A stretch of 64,000 nucleotides of DNA from Plecoglossus altivelis (taxonomy: Eukaryota; Chordata; Actinopteri; Osmeriformes; Plecoglossidae): NCBI GenBank assembly GCA_036571765.1, contig BROE01000013.1:5112493-5176492 (forward strand), in the 5' to 3' direction. Each line of letters begins with the position of its first letter. Position 1 is the stretch's first letter. Position numbers and translations under genes: made by a program. Positions 25,501 through 32,400 of the stretch are shown here, in pieces. A model generated the notes under the pieces. It was not told the origin of the DNA. It saw only the letters and a program-made list of their open reading frames with translations, and searched no databases.

Positions 25501-28500
25501 TGCGTCTTTCTCTCCCTCGCTCCCTCCTGACCCATTTCCACCACCATCTCTGCAGCTCGTCTGTATGTGGAGCTGTGGGCTGCTGGGTCCTCATCACAAT
25601 GCAGAGATACCTCATGGTGTCCAGGGGGAGGGGACCTGACAGTAGTTTAGCCCAGTGTCCCCTCCCCCTAACACCATCTCCATGTCCAGCCTGGGGGGGG
25701 GGGAGAAAGAGGGGGGCTGGCAGAGAGACAGGTGAGCAGTCTGGCCAGGGGGGTGGGAGGGTGTTGTAATTTGACAAAGGGAAAGTGACCGCTGGATGAT
25801 ATGGGATGCTCTGCTCACATCTCGATGGTTGTCCCTCACTGATGGGAGGAGGTGTCACAAGTGCCTGCAGGCCTGACCAGGGGGAGGCCCCGCCAGAGCA
25901 TCTCACACGGGCAGCAAACTAATTCATTTCGCTTCAGCGGAGACAAGCAGCTGGAGTCGAGGTGCGTCCGTTTGTGAATTGAAAGCGTGGGCAGTGTATG
26001 TGTGGGTGTGTGTGAAGGCAGTCAGCCAGACGACCAAGCATGAACTGGATGATGAGGGCTGGGACTAGAGCAACATCAAAGCACCTGCCCCCCCCTTGCA
26101 AAACACACCAGCCCCATCCTGCAGGCAACAGCAAGCAGCTGTGTGGTTGCTGTGTGTGTGTGTGGGGGGGGGGGGGGGGTGGCCAGGACAGGCATGTGAC
26201 GCTGGGCTCTGAGCTGTACTCAGCACCCCAGTCCTTCCTGATGGAGAAGCTGAACGTGCTGTGCTGTATGCTGGTTCATTAAGCCTCTTTCGGCTCCCTG
26301 AGAAAGGCCACATTGAGACCAGAGGGTGTCCCTGTTTGTTCCAGTAAGTGGCCATGCAGGCCAAGCATGCAGAGATAACAAGCTCTGGGATTCAGATCTG
26401 GTGCTGGAGATGCCTGTTTAGACGAACATCATCATGTTGGAGAACTACTGTACAGCTTACACACTGTGCAGAGATGATTAAAGGAACGGGACGATCATAA
26501 TGGCTCCATTTGAAACTATTTTTTGAAATGTCAAGTATATGTTTTTTGTCCTTCCGGTAAAAGCAATCCTAAAAGCAATCAGGGTGAGGACGCTGAAGAG
26601 CTCTGGGCAGGTTTTATGGCCCTAATCAAGGCCGTCTCCTCTCCTCTCCCCCACCGCCACACCTCTTTTACTCTACTGTACCCACCACCCCCCCGTTCCC
26701 CTCTCCTGCCCTTCACTGTTCTCACTTCCTCTCATCCCCCTCTCCCTCGGCCCTCCTCCTCCTCTCCTCCTCCTCTCCTCCTCCTCTCCCACCGTCACTC
26801 CAGCTAGTGGGTTTGGACTTGGCTGCGTTTGGAACACGGTAAAGTGATGAATGTTGAGCCCGTTGATAAGGCAGCCTCCTGCCTGTGGCTGTGTCTCCAG
26901 TCTAGACGAGGTGTGCTATCAGCCCCTACCAGGGTACGAGGGCAGGCCTTGTGTTAATTTCCCCAGGTCCGGAGCTTAATTGCATTGCTGCAGTGCTTCT
27001 CTGGGTGAACCCCCCTAACAAGAGATCATCATCATAAATCAGGATGCCTGTTCTTTCATTAGCAGCCCCGATAGGTACTGCTTGTTTGGCACGTATTGAT
27101 TGGGTATTGGATCAACATAATTGTTCATCGCCAAACAGACGGTAGCACCTGTGTGATTGGGCTACACATCTGTCTGGGCTCCGCCCTCCAAATCTGTTGT
27201 CTTCTACTTTCTGCCATTGCTCTCTCTCCTCTCCATTTTTCTGCGGGACCTCTCTCTCTTTCTCTCTCTTTGACTGGCTGTGAACTCTGGGTCCTTAATT
27301 GTGCAATCTCTCTCTATCAACTAACTCCGACTCTTGTTCTCTCTATCTATCTTCCTCCCTCTGTCTCTCTCTCTGCCTTCTGCCCCTATATTTCTCTCTT
27401 TGTCTCCCTGTGTACTCTCTACTTCTCAAACTCTGTTCTCTGTCTGTTAGTCATTCTGCTTGTCAGCCCACATCCGTATCTAAAGTGTATTTGTGGTTTC
27501 TCAGCAGCAGAGTTGAACAGTTCAAAACGGACAGTGTTGTGGCGAAGAACATTACAAATTCAGCAATCTCGTTCACGCATAATGCGTTAGGTCTGCCTCG
27601 AAATGTTTCAGATGGTTCCTTTCTTTTGAATTCATTCCATTTTCTGTCCAACGTTAAGAGAAAATCCCTGGTGAATAATCTGCCTCTGGGTGTGACATTT
27701 CCTCCTCCGTTCTGGGTTTATTTTCCAGTCGGTGCACCAAGGTTTTGTCTTATTTATTTTTTCTCTCTCGTCTTGGATCAATGTTTTATTATCTATCCTG
27801 AGCGGCAACGCATCTGTCTGCTATATCTGACTGCTCGAGTCCGCTCTTTCTCTCATTCTCTCATATTCACTCTTCTCTCTCTCTGTCTCTTTCTTCATCC
27901 CTCTTTCTCTCGCTCTGTACAGACCCCCCTCCACACACACACACACACACACACACACCTCCTCCTACACCAGTCTGACTCCTGCCTTGCTGTCTCTGTC
28001 TCTACCCAGGTCAGTCAACCAATGGATCGGTGGGCGAGGTGTCAATGCAAGTGGATCTCATCTCTCACCCTGGCACCGGGGAACACAAAGTCAGCGTAAA
28101 GGGTGAGCCTCTCTCACTCTCTCTGTAACTCTCCCTCTCTCTCTATGTTCCTTTCTCTCTCTCTGTGCCTCTCTCTCTGCATCTCTCTATTCCTCTCTCT
28201 CTCTCTCTGTCTATCTCTCTGTAACTCTCCCCCTCTCTCTCTCCCCCCTCTCTGTTCTTACCCCCCTCTCACTGCCTCTCTCTCTCTTTGTCCCTCTCTC
28301 TCTGTTCCTCTCTCTGTTCCTCTCTCTCTCTCTCTGTCCCTCTCCCTCTCTCTCCCTCTCTCTGTAGCCTTCTCTCTCTCTCTGTGTTCCTCTCTCTCTT
28401 TCTCTCTCTGGCCCCTGCCACACTCTCATACCTTCTCGTGTAAATGTTTTCAAGAGGCCGCCTTCAAAGGCATTCCATTGGGAAGACATGGATATTTGCT

Positions 28501-29861
28501 TGCTGGTGAAAATGGTAATGACTTGGTCATTATCAGCCAACTACTCACAAGACCCCTTATTGCAAGGCCTTTATGGAGGATAACAAGAGAATGATCATGC
28601 ATAAGATCTCAGGACGGCATCATTAAATTCATCCAACTGGAAAGAAGTCAAGCCTTGAGACTAGTTGAATGAATCAGCGTGTGGTCACGTGATGTGTTGT
28701 TGAGACAAGCGCTCTGTGTGTGGCATAATGGAATATTCTCTCTTGAATATATCTAATATAATAAGTCTCTTATATAATGTCATAATTATTTCAGTAATTT
28801 ATCGATAGTAATAAGGCTCTCTTTAAGATCAATGTGGCTGACTTGAATGTTCTCGCCGCTGACTATATTGACGCTCCTTCAAAGCAAAGGGTAAAGACTT
28901 AGATGCCTGCAGGCAGGAGATATTCTAATCAGTTTATCATCAAGCCATTGATGAATGGAGTCAGGCATGTGAGTCCTCATCAATAGGTAGTCTCGACTTT
29001 TCACTCCAATCAAATTACAAGGAGTAAATTGCATGTTTGTTTGTGTGTGTGTGTGTGTTTGTGTGTGTGCACATCTTTTATTGTTCCTGTGTATCTTTTA
29101 ACGCATACTTCTGTGTGTGTCGGAGAGTTTTGGCAGAAGACATGCTTGATCAGGGGAGCCAGTCCTGTATCACACGTGTAGGGCTACATGTCCTCCATCC
29201 TCTTCATCGCCTCTCTCCCCTCTCCAGTGGTGGGCGTGAACAACATCAGCTGGCAGACCAACGCCATGTTCCGCCCCTTCGTGGAGGTGAACGCTGTGGG
29301 CCCCCACCTCGCCGACAAGAAGCGCAAGTTCAGCACCAAGACCAAGAACAATAACTGGTCACCAAAGTACAACGAAACATTCCAATAGTAAGTGTCCCCT
29401 CTCCGACTCTAACTCTGTCCTATGTTAGCCTCTAATGCTGCTCTGTCAGCCTCTAATGCTGCTCTGTCAGCCTCTAATGCTGCTCTGTCAGCTTCAAATG
29501 CTGCTCTCACATGTCAGCCTCTAATGCTGCTCTTCCATGCCAGCCTCTAATGCTGCTCTCCCATGCCAGCCTCTAATGTTGCTCTCCCATGTCAGCCTAT
29601 AATGCTGCCCTCACATGTCAGCCTCTAATGCTGCCCTCACATGTCAGCCTCTAATGCTGCTCTCACATGTCAGCCTCGCGCTCCGCTCTGCTCCTCCAGT
29701 AGTTTCTATGTCTGCACAGCCACTTCAGGGGAAAGACTCTCTCTCTCCCTCTCTCTTTACTCTTTCAGTTTCCCTCTCTCCCTCTCTCTCCCTCTTTTTC
29801 CCTCTCTCTCTCCCTCCCCCTTTCCTTCTATCCCTCTTTTCCTCTCTCTCTCTCTCTCTCA

Positions 29862-29909
<48 letters not shown>

Positions 29910-30471
29910 GTGTGAGCCCAGTTTACTGTGGGACAGAGGCAGACAGATCCAGCCAACGCAAGCCCTGGTAATGCCACAGGAATCAATGAGTTCCCGATGC
30001 CGTCTGCATTTAGATTCACCCCTGGCACTCTCCCGTTTGAAGCTCAAGAAGCAATTAAGGAGACGCGGATAATTAGAAAACAGCCCCAAGAAAGGTTGGC
30101 TGCAAATAATACGCTTGTATGAATGGAGACATTTGCAAAACATGATTGAATTCTCTCATCACAGTCGCTCACAATAAGCCCTCACCTCTCTGAGAAATGT
30201 CACCGAATTAACCTGTTACTGACAAATTGTGTTCTGCCTGTGACAAAAGCTGAAATGCCCCCAGTGCCAAAAAGCCATCAGTTGTCCCTGATGAAAGCTT
30301 TCTCCCAAATGACAGTTTGTGCCCGTCTTGCCTGGGCCTCATCTTAGGGGCTATGTTTCTAACAGTCAGCATAGGTACAGTGGTGCTCTCTGAAGTTACG
30401 CCTCCGTCTCGCAGATACGTGCGATCTTTGTCATTGTCAGTCTCATGGCCAACCTCCTTCCGTCTTCTGTG

Positions 30472-30503
<32 letters not shown>

Positions 30504-30800
30504 CGTGTCCTCAGCGTTCTAAGTAACGAACACGGTCCGGAGGCTTACGAGCTGCACGTGTCAGTGAAGGACTACTGCTTCGCCCGCGAGGACCGCATCA
30601 TCGGCATGACGGTCATCCAGCTGCGGGAGCTGGCCGACAAGGGCAGCTGCTCGTCCTGCTACCCGCTGGTGAAGAGCGTGTCCATGGACGACACTGGCCT
30701 CACCATCATGAGGATACTCTCTCAGAGGACCACCGACGAGGTGGCCAAAGAGTTTGTGCGTCTCAAGACAGACACACGCTCCGCAGAGGAAGTGTCCTAG
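3322..30800 (+). CDS. unc13c: unc13c (Munc13-3), 3' half: MUN domain and C2C domain, 15 visible exons
   Basis: Munc13 proteins prime synaptic vesicles: the MUN domain opens syntaxin-1 and promotes SNARE assembly at the presynaptic active zone. Exons: 3322-3455, 5896-5981, 12955-13051, 14184-14327, 14543-14620, 15942-16019, 19627-19715, 19969-20106, 20909-21032, 21469-21528, 22539-22619, 24544-24691, 28010-28102, 29228-29387, 30515-30800. Together they give about 598 residues ending in a stop at 30798-30800. All have GT-AG borders, and phases match except across 5981/12955, where one exon is missing. Visible family signatures are [65 protein letters not shown] and [37 protein letters not shown] and IIGMTVIQL favour unc13c; unc13a and unc13b differ there as I recall them. 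The N-terminal C1, C2A/B and early MUN exons are left of the window. Tail to tail with igdcc4. Confidence 0.9.
3584..3803. repeat. 20-bp minisatellite, about 11 copies
   Basis: The unit is approximately GGGGGAGAGGGAGGGTGTGC with single-base variants (GCAGGGAAGA, GTGTGGGAGA). It is G-rich on the + strand. Confidence 0.92.
4608..5152. repeat. GA-rich purine tract with GACAGCAGAGA units
   Basis: Nearly all purine on the + strand: (GA)n blocks interspersed with GACAGCAGAGAGA units. The long minus-strand Ser/Leu/Cys frames over it (up to about 350 codons) are translations of this repeat. Confidence 0.92.
5896..5981 (+). CDS. unc13c: unc13c exon B (MUN domain)
   Basis: Starts with G, completing the split Gln codon. 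It encodes [20 protein letters not shown], then LDMKYAME, and ends one base into the next codon (G|gtcagt). The exon expected next (EHxxHRxCKSxDYMNLHFKVKW..) is not visible downstream. Confidence 0.95.
6010..6292. repeat. CTGTCTGCCTCTCTACCT minisatellite
   Basis: About 280 bases of imperfect units mixing CTGTCTGC, CTCTCTACCT and CTGTCCGT. Noncoding and intronic. Confidence 0.9.
8332..8450. repeat. (GT)n/(GCGT)n microsatellite
   Basis: Alternating purine-pyrimidine GTGTGTGC and GTACGTGC units, which could adopt Z-DNA. Cys/Val-rich frames here are repeat translations. Confidence 0.85.
9764..10075. repeat. 26-bp minisatellite, about 12 copies, some truncated
   Basis: The unit is approximately CCCTGTGGTGGAGCTGCGTG followed by AGGAGG. 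The period is 26, not a multiple of 3, and the minus strand is stop-free in all three frames. This produces three overlapping His/Ser/Thr/Pro-rich frames of 134-181 codons that are not genes. Confidence 0.93.
10380..10421. repeat. (CA)n microsatellite
   Basis: About 20 CA dinucleotides, intronic. Confidence 0.95.
11597..12512. other. assembly gap, 916 N
   Basis: A run of undetermined bases. Its right edge abuts a 38-bp minisatellite, the kind of repeat that commonly breaks assemblies. The missing unc13c MUN exon most likely lies inside. Long open frames reported across it contain only undetermined residues. Confidence 0.99.
12513..12860. repeat. 38-bp minisatellite adjoining the gap
   Basis: About nine imperfect copies containing CATCCCTGCTAACACAACTC, then TGATTCCTGCCAGCA. 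The left edge is cut by the N gap, so the true array length is unknown. Confidence 0.92.
12955..13051 (+). CDS. unc13c: unc13c exon C (MUN domain)
   Basis: Follows TTCCCCAG. It starts with one base of a split codon, then encodes WFEPFVIQWLDENEDVAMEF and [12 protein letters not shown], ending in phase 0 before gtgagt. [10 protein letters not shown] is the unc13c form of this segment as I recall the family (GALERDKKDG in unc13a and unc13b). Confidence 0.95.
13052..14183 (+). other. unc13c: unc13c intron C-D
   Basis: CT-rich stretches at about 13070-13440 and 13860-14143, followed by a short GT run and the acceptor GTGTCCAG. No exon or RNA gene was seen. Confidence 0.85.
14184..14327 (+). CDS. 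unc13c: unc13c exon D (MUN, MHD1 region)
   Basis: 48 codons in phase 0: [37 protein letters not shown], then a variable stretch ending RFAK before gtcaga. The 215-bp intron that follows has no notable content. Confidence 0.96.
14543..14620 (+). CDS. unc13c: unc13c exon E (MUN, MHD1 region)
   Basis: 26 codons: TINKVLLQYAAIITKDF, then GLYLDKEKL, with donor gtgagt. LLQYAA matches unc13c. Other Munc13 paralogues carry YADI at this position as I recall them. Confidence 0.95.
14621..15941 (+). other. unc13c: unc13c intron E-F
   Basis: Mostly non-repetitive. It includes a block at about 14990-15400 with little simple repeat and a short A/T-rich stretch at 15524-15570. No exon was identified. Confidence 0.8.
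15942..16019 (+). CDS. unc13c: unc13c exon F (MUN domain)
   Basis: 26 codons: [20 protein letters not shown], then SMGGKQ. The donor is gtctgt. [20 protein letters not shown] is strongly conserved in the family. It ends in phase 0, and the next constitutive exon also starts in phase 0. Confidence 0.96.
16020..19626 (+). other. unc13c: unc13c intron F-G
   Basis: About 3.6 kb. It holds a possible 27-nt microexon (16519-16545), C-rich stretches (about 16620-16740 and 17040-17080) and largely non-repetitive sequence at about 17270-19300. One block at 17270-17560 looks like a possible conserved noncoding element. Confidence 0.8.
16519..16545 (+). CDS. unc13c: candidate 27-nt microexon in unc13c (speculative)
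   Basis: Preceded by TGCTCTCTCCCTCTCTCCAG and followed by gtgtgt. It would add nine residues (EEGVVSFCK) between SMGGKQ and LDAEAS. Both flanking exon borders are phase 0 and 27 is divisible by three, so inclusion keeps the frame without a stop. A TGC lies about 18 nt before the acceptor, a context known for SRRM4-regulated neural microexons. I know of no reported exon here, and chance splice-like sequence is possible. Confidence 0.3.
19627..19715 (+). CDS. unc13c: unc13c exon G (MUN domain)
   Basis: Starts LDAEASDLLKELQNRLNTVM, then DELSAVFGA, and ends two bases into a Ser codon (AG|gtgagt). The 253-bp intron that follows has a G-rich run near 19795-19810. Confidence 0.95.
19969..20106 (+). 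CDS. unc13c: unc13c exon H (MUN, MHD2 region)
   Basis: Encodes (S)FQPVIEDCVKQMNQEL, VQMKGSANKSNAAMDAE, then TVLRPLMDLLDK and a split Asn codon (AA|T). The donor is gtgcgt. The SNAAMDAE stretch corresponds to the unc13c-type linker. Confidence 0.94.
20107..20908 (+). other. unc13c: unc13c intron H-I
   Basis: Mostly unique sequence. The last 150 bases are GC- and CpG-rich, with a short CCG repeat at about 20789-20812 just before the acceptor region. No exon was seen. Confidence 0.8.
20909..21032 (+). CDS. unc13c: unc13c exon I (MUN, MHD2 region)
   Basis: Encodes (N)[19 protein letters not shown], then LWKIVLNTIERTIVLPPLTD and QT, ending in phase 0. The donor gtaag is followed immediately by 21 cytosines. 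Confidence 0.97.
21033..21468 (+). other. unc13c: unc13c intron I-J with C21 run
   Basis: C21 at 21038-21058 starts five bases into the intron; the remainder is unique sequence. Mammalian unc13a, as I recall it, has an optional exon at this junction. No counterpart was recognised here. Confidence 0.8.
21469..21528 (+). CDS. unc13c: unc13c exon J (MUN domain)
   Basis: 20 codons: [20 protein letters not shown], with donor gtatag. It has one more residue at its start than the GPQMIF form I recall for mammals. A start at the next AG (after CAAG) would break the frame. Confidence 0.93.
21529..22538 (+). other. unc13c: unc13c intron J-K
   Basis: Mostly unique sequence with short GT runs near 21967 and 22205 and a (GT)n run at 22484-22525 directly before the acceptor CTCTTCAG. 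No exon was seen. Confidence 0.8.
22539..22619 (+). CDS. unc13c: unc13c exon K (MUN domain)
   Basis: 27 codons: [20 protein letters not shown], then LVLPTIK, with donor gtaatt. It joins in phase 0 to QYFHAGGN in the next exon. Confidence 0.96.
22620..24543 (+). other. unc13c: unc13c intron K-L
   Basis: C-rich at about 22640-22770, a short duplicated GGAGGGTGATAAGCAGAG motif (about 22895-22965) and GA-rich at 23215-23310. The rest is unique with no recognisable gene. Confidence 0.8.
24544..24691 (+). CDS. unc13c: unc13c exon L (end of MUN domain)
   Basis: Encodes [20 protein letters not shown], then LKSLKYALSLYTQPTDALIK and KYICTQTSQ, and ends one base into a Gly codon before gtaagg. Strong family match. 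Confidence 0.97.
24692..28009 (+). other. unc13c: unc13c intron L-M
   Basis: About 3.3 kb. It contains the CAGCCC-type minisatellite (24836-25022), CT-rich stretches (25190-25520, 26640-26800, 27220-27430), a G16 run (26164-26179) and a short CA run before the acceptor. Mammalian unc13a has an optional exon at this junction as I recall it; none was recognised here. Confidence 0.8.
24836..25022. repeat. CAGCCC/CAGCCT minisatellite
   Basis: Repeats of CCAGCCTCAGCC, CCAGCTTCAGCC and CCAATACCAG. It resembles the array at 1668-1757. Gln/Pro and Leu/Gly-rich frames here are repeat translations. Confidence 0.88.
28010..28102 (+). CDS. unc13c: unc13c exon M (start of C2C domain)
   Basis: Encodes (G)QSTNGSVGEVSMQVDLIS, then HPGTGEHKVSVK, and ends one base into a Val codon before gtgagc. 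This is the first beta-strand region of the C-terminal C2 domain. Confidence 0.95.
28103..29227 (+). other. unc13c: unc13c intron M-N
   Basis: A CT-rich tract at 28105-28425 is followed by about 600 bases of non-repetitive AT-rich sequence (28440-29030), then a short GT run. The unique block is a candidate conserved noncoding element. Confidence 0.8.
29228..29387 (+). CDS. unc13c: unc13c exon N (C2C domain)
   Basis: Encodes (V)VGVNNISWQTNAMFRPFVE, then VNAVGPHLADKKRKFSTKTK and NNNWSPKYNETFQ, and ends two bases into a Tyr codon before gtaagt. DKKRK and WSPKYNETFQ are family hallmarks. Confidence 0.97.
29388..30514 (+). other. unc13c: unc13c intron N-O
   Basis: A 21-26-bp minisatellite (29418-29690) and a CT-rich tract (29735-29905) come first. 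Then follow about 59 bases that recur at 45447-45505, unique sequence, and a GT run before the last acceptor. Confidence 0.85.
29418..29690. repeat. 21/26-bp minisatellite
   Basis: Units start TCAGCCTCTAATGCTGCTCT. Early copies are 21 bp; later copies gain CACATG or CCATG and reach about 26 bp. About eleven copies. Confidence 0.92.
30515..30800 (+). CDS. unc13c: unc13c terminal coding exon O (end of C2C, stop codon)
   Basis: Encodes (Y)[39 protein letters not shown], then DDTGLTIMRILSQRTTDEVA and KEFVRLKTDTRSAEEVS, with TAG at 30798-30800. The family normally ends shortly after RSxEE, so the C-terminus looks complete. Confidence 0.97.
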
Positions 30801-31117
30801 TCAGAGGCCCAGCGTTACACACAGGCTGCTCTCATCCTAATGGGGGGAGGTAGACAGACAGACAGACAAGGGGTGGGTGGATGGATGGATGGCTGGGTGG
30901 GTGGGTGGATGGATGGAGAGAAGGAGAGAGGTGAGGGAGAGAGAAAGAGGGTCCTGGAGAGAGATAGAGAGAGAAAGGGGGATGGAGAGGAAGAGAGAGG
31001 TGAGGGAGAGAGAAAGAGTGTCCTATAGAGAGATAGACAGAGAAAGGGGGATGGGGAGGAAGAGAGAGGGTAGGATGTAGTGAGCGAGAAAGAGAACCAG
31101 AGAGGGGGGAGCTAGGC

Positions 31118-31228
31118 TGTAGCAGGTGGGCTATAGCAGGGTAGATGGGCTATAGCAGGGCAGGTGGGCTATAGCAGGGCAGGTGGGCTATAGCAGGGCA
31201 GGTGGGCTATAGCAGGGCAGGTGGGCCA
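31118..31228. repeat. 19-bp minisatellite, about 6 copies
   Basis: Unit GGGCTATAGCAGGGCAGGT, nearly perfect, inside the probable 3' UTR of unc13c. Confidence 0.93.
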
Positions 31229-32377
31229 GCCTAACTAGAGGAAGAGCAGCAGGTAAACTGTGCTGTACTGACATGCAGACGGAGAGAAGAGGGCCTGACT
31301 GACACAGAGCGATGTGTTTGTCTGTTTTTGTGCATGTGCGTAAAACATCTGTTGGAATGTTCATTTGAAACTACTGTATGTGCAAGTGTTTACTTACCGT
31401 CTGCTGATTATCAAGTACTATATTCTACGAGTTATGTTAACAAGACATGATGAATAACTGTTTTGTACCAACATATAGTCTTTTGAACAAACATTTGTTC
31501 CGATAAAGTGCCAAACCAGAGGAGGAAAAAAAAATTGCGTAACAAATAGACAACAAATTATGGTGAACTTTGGTGAAAATTGCTCGATTCCTTTGTCCCG
31601 TGTAAATTCATTCTCTGACGATGTGGCGTTTTAACTGTCCGGTCTTTCTTTTCTCGCACCCTGGTTCTGTTCCACGTTCCTCCACTAAAGCACTTGTTGT
31701 GCATGTCCCGTTCTCTACCACTAAAGTGTCCCTCATGGTTCTACCGTGACCCCAGGGCAGGTTTCCACCGTGACCCCCGGAAGGGCCCCCCCTTGCCCCC
31801 CCCTTGCCCCCCCCCCAACTCTTTGTATTTAAGCCGACCTGAAAAGAGACCATTTTTTAAAACGGCGATGACTGCTATGTAAACCTTCATAGGTGTTTGT
31901 AATTTTATAACCATGACAACAATGAAGACAAGGCCTCCAGTGCTGCCAGTCTGAGCAGGAAGGATGGAAATGTTTCTTTTGGGTTCGTTTTCGCTTTTGA
32001 TTTGGGTTTGATTTCTTTTAGGCCTGTCGGCTTCCAGCCTTTCTGAATGACCACTGTGAACATGAGCTTTGGAAGGCAAGCTTACATAACATTGCTGACG
32101 GTTTGATATTGTTGTTTCATATTTCAAAATAACTTTGTTCCTGAGAAACTGCCAAAGTTATATAAAATGTTTGTACAAAAGCAATCCATTACCTGTATGA
32201 AAATATATATGTACATGTGACTATTACTTTTTCAATGCTAAATATCTGATTGTTGATGAGGTGGTTCTAAGATTCAATTTTTTTTATTTGTCGGGAAGCT
32301 GTTAACCAATACGAAAGTTGCACATGTTACTTGACACATTAGTTAAATCAGCTTCTCTCATTTACTTTATTTTTATT

Positions 32378-32383
32378 AATAAA
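32378..32383 (+). terminator. unc13c: candidate polyadenylation signal of unc13c
   Basis: AATAAA in an AT-rich context about 1.6 kb after the stop codon. Other signals could be used. Confidence 0.5.
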
Positions 32384-32400
32384 GGAAAGAGTCTAACATT

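Larger units (their letters stand above)
30801..32400 (+). other. unc13c: probable unc13c 3' untranslated region
   Basis: Follows the stop codon directly. It contains GA/GGAT-rich sequence, a 19-bp minisatellite (31118-31228) and an AT-rich distal part. The first good AATAAA is at 32378-32383, so the end near 32400 is inferred from that signal. Confidence 0.55.

Noticed and set aside
3322..30800. Identification of the plus-strand gene as unc13a or unc13b
   Set aside because: [36 protein letters not shown], the AAMDAE linker and IIGMTVIQL are the unc13c forms as I recall the family.
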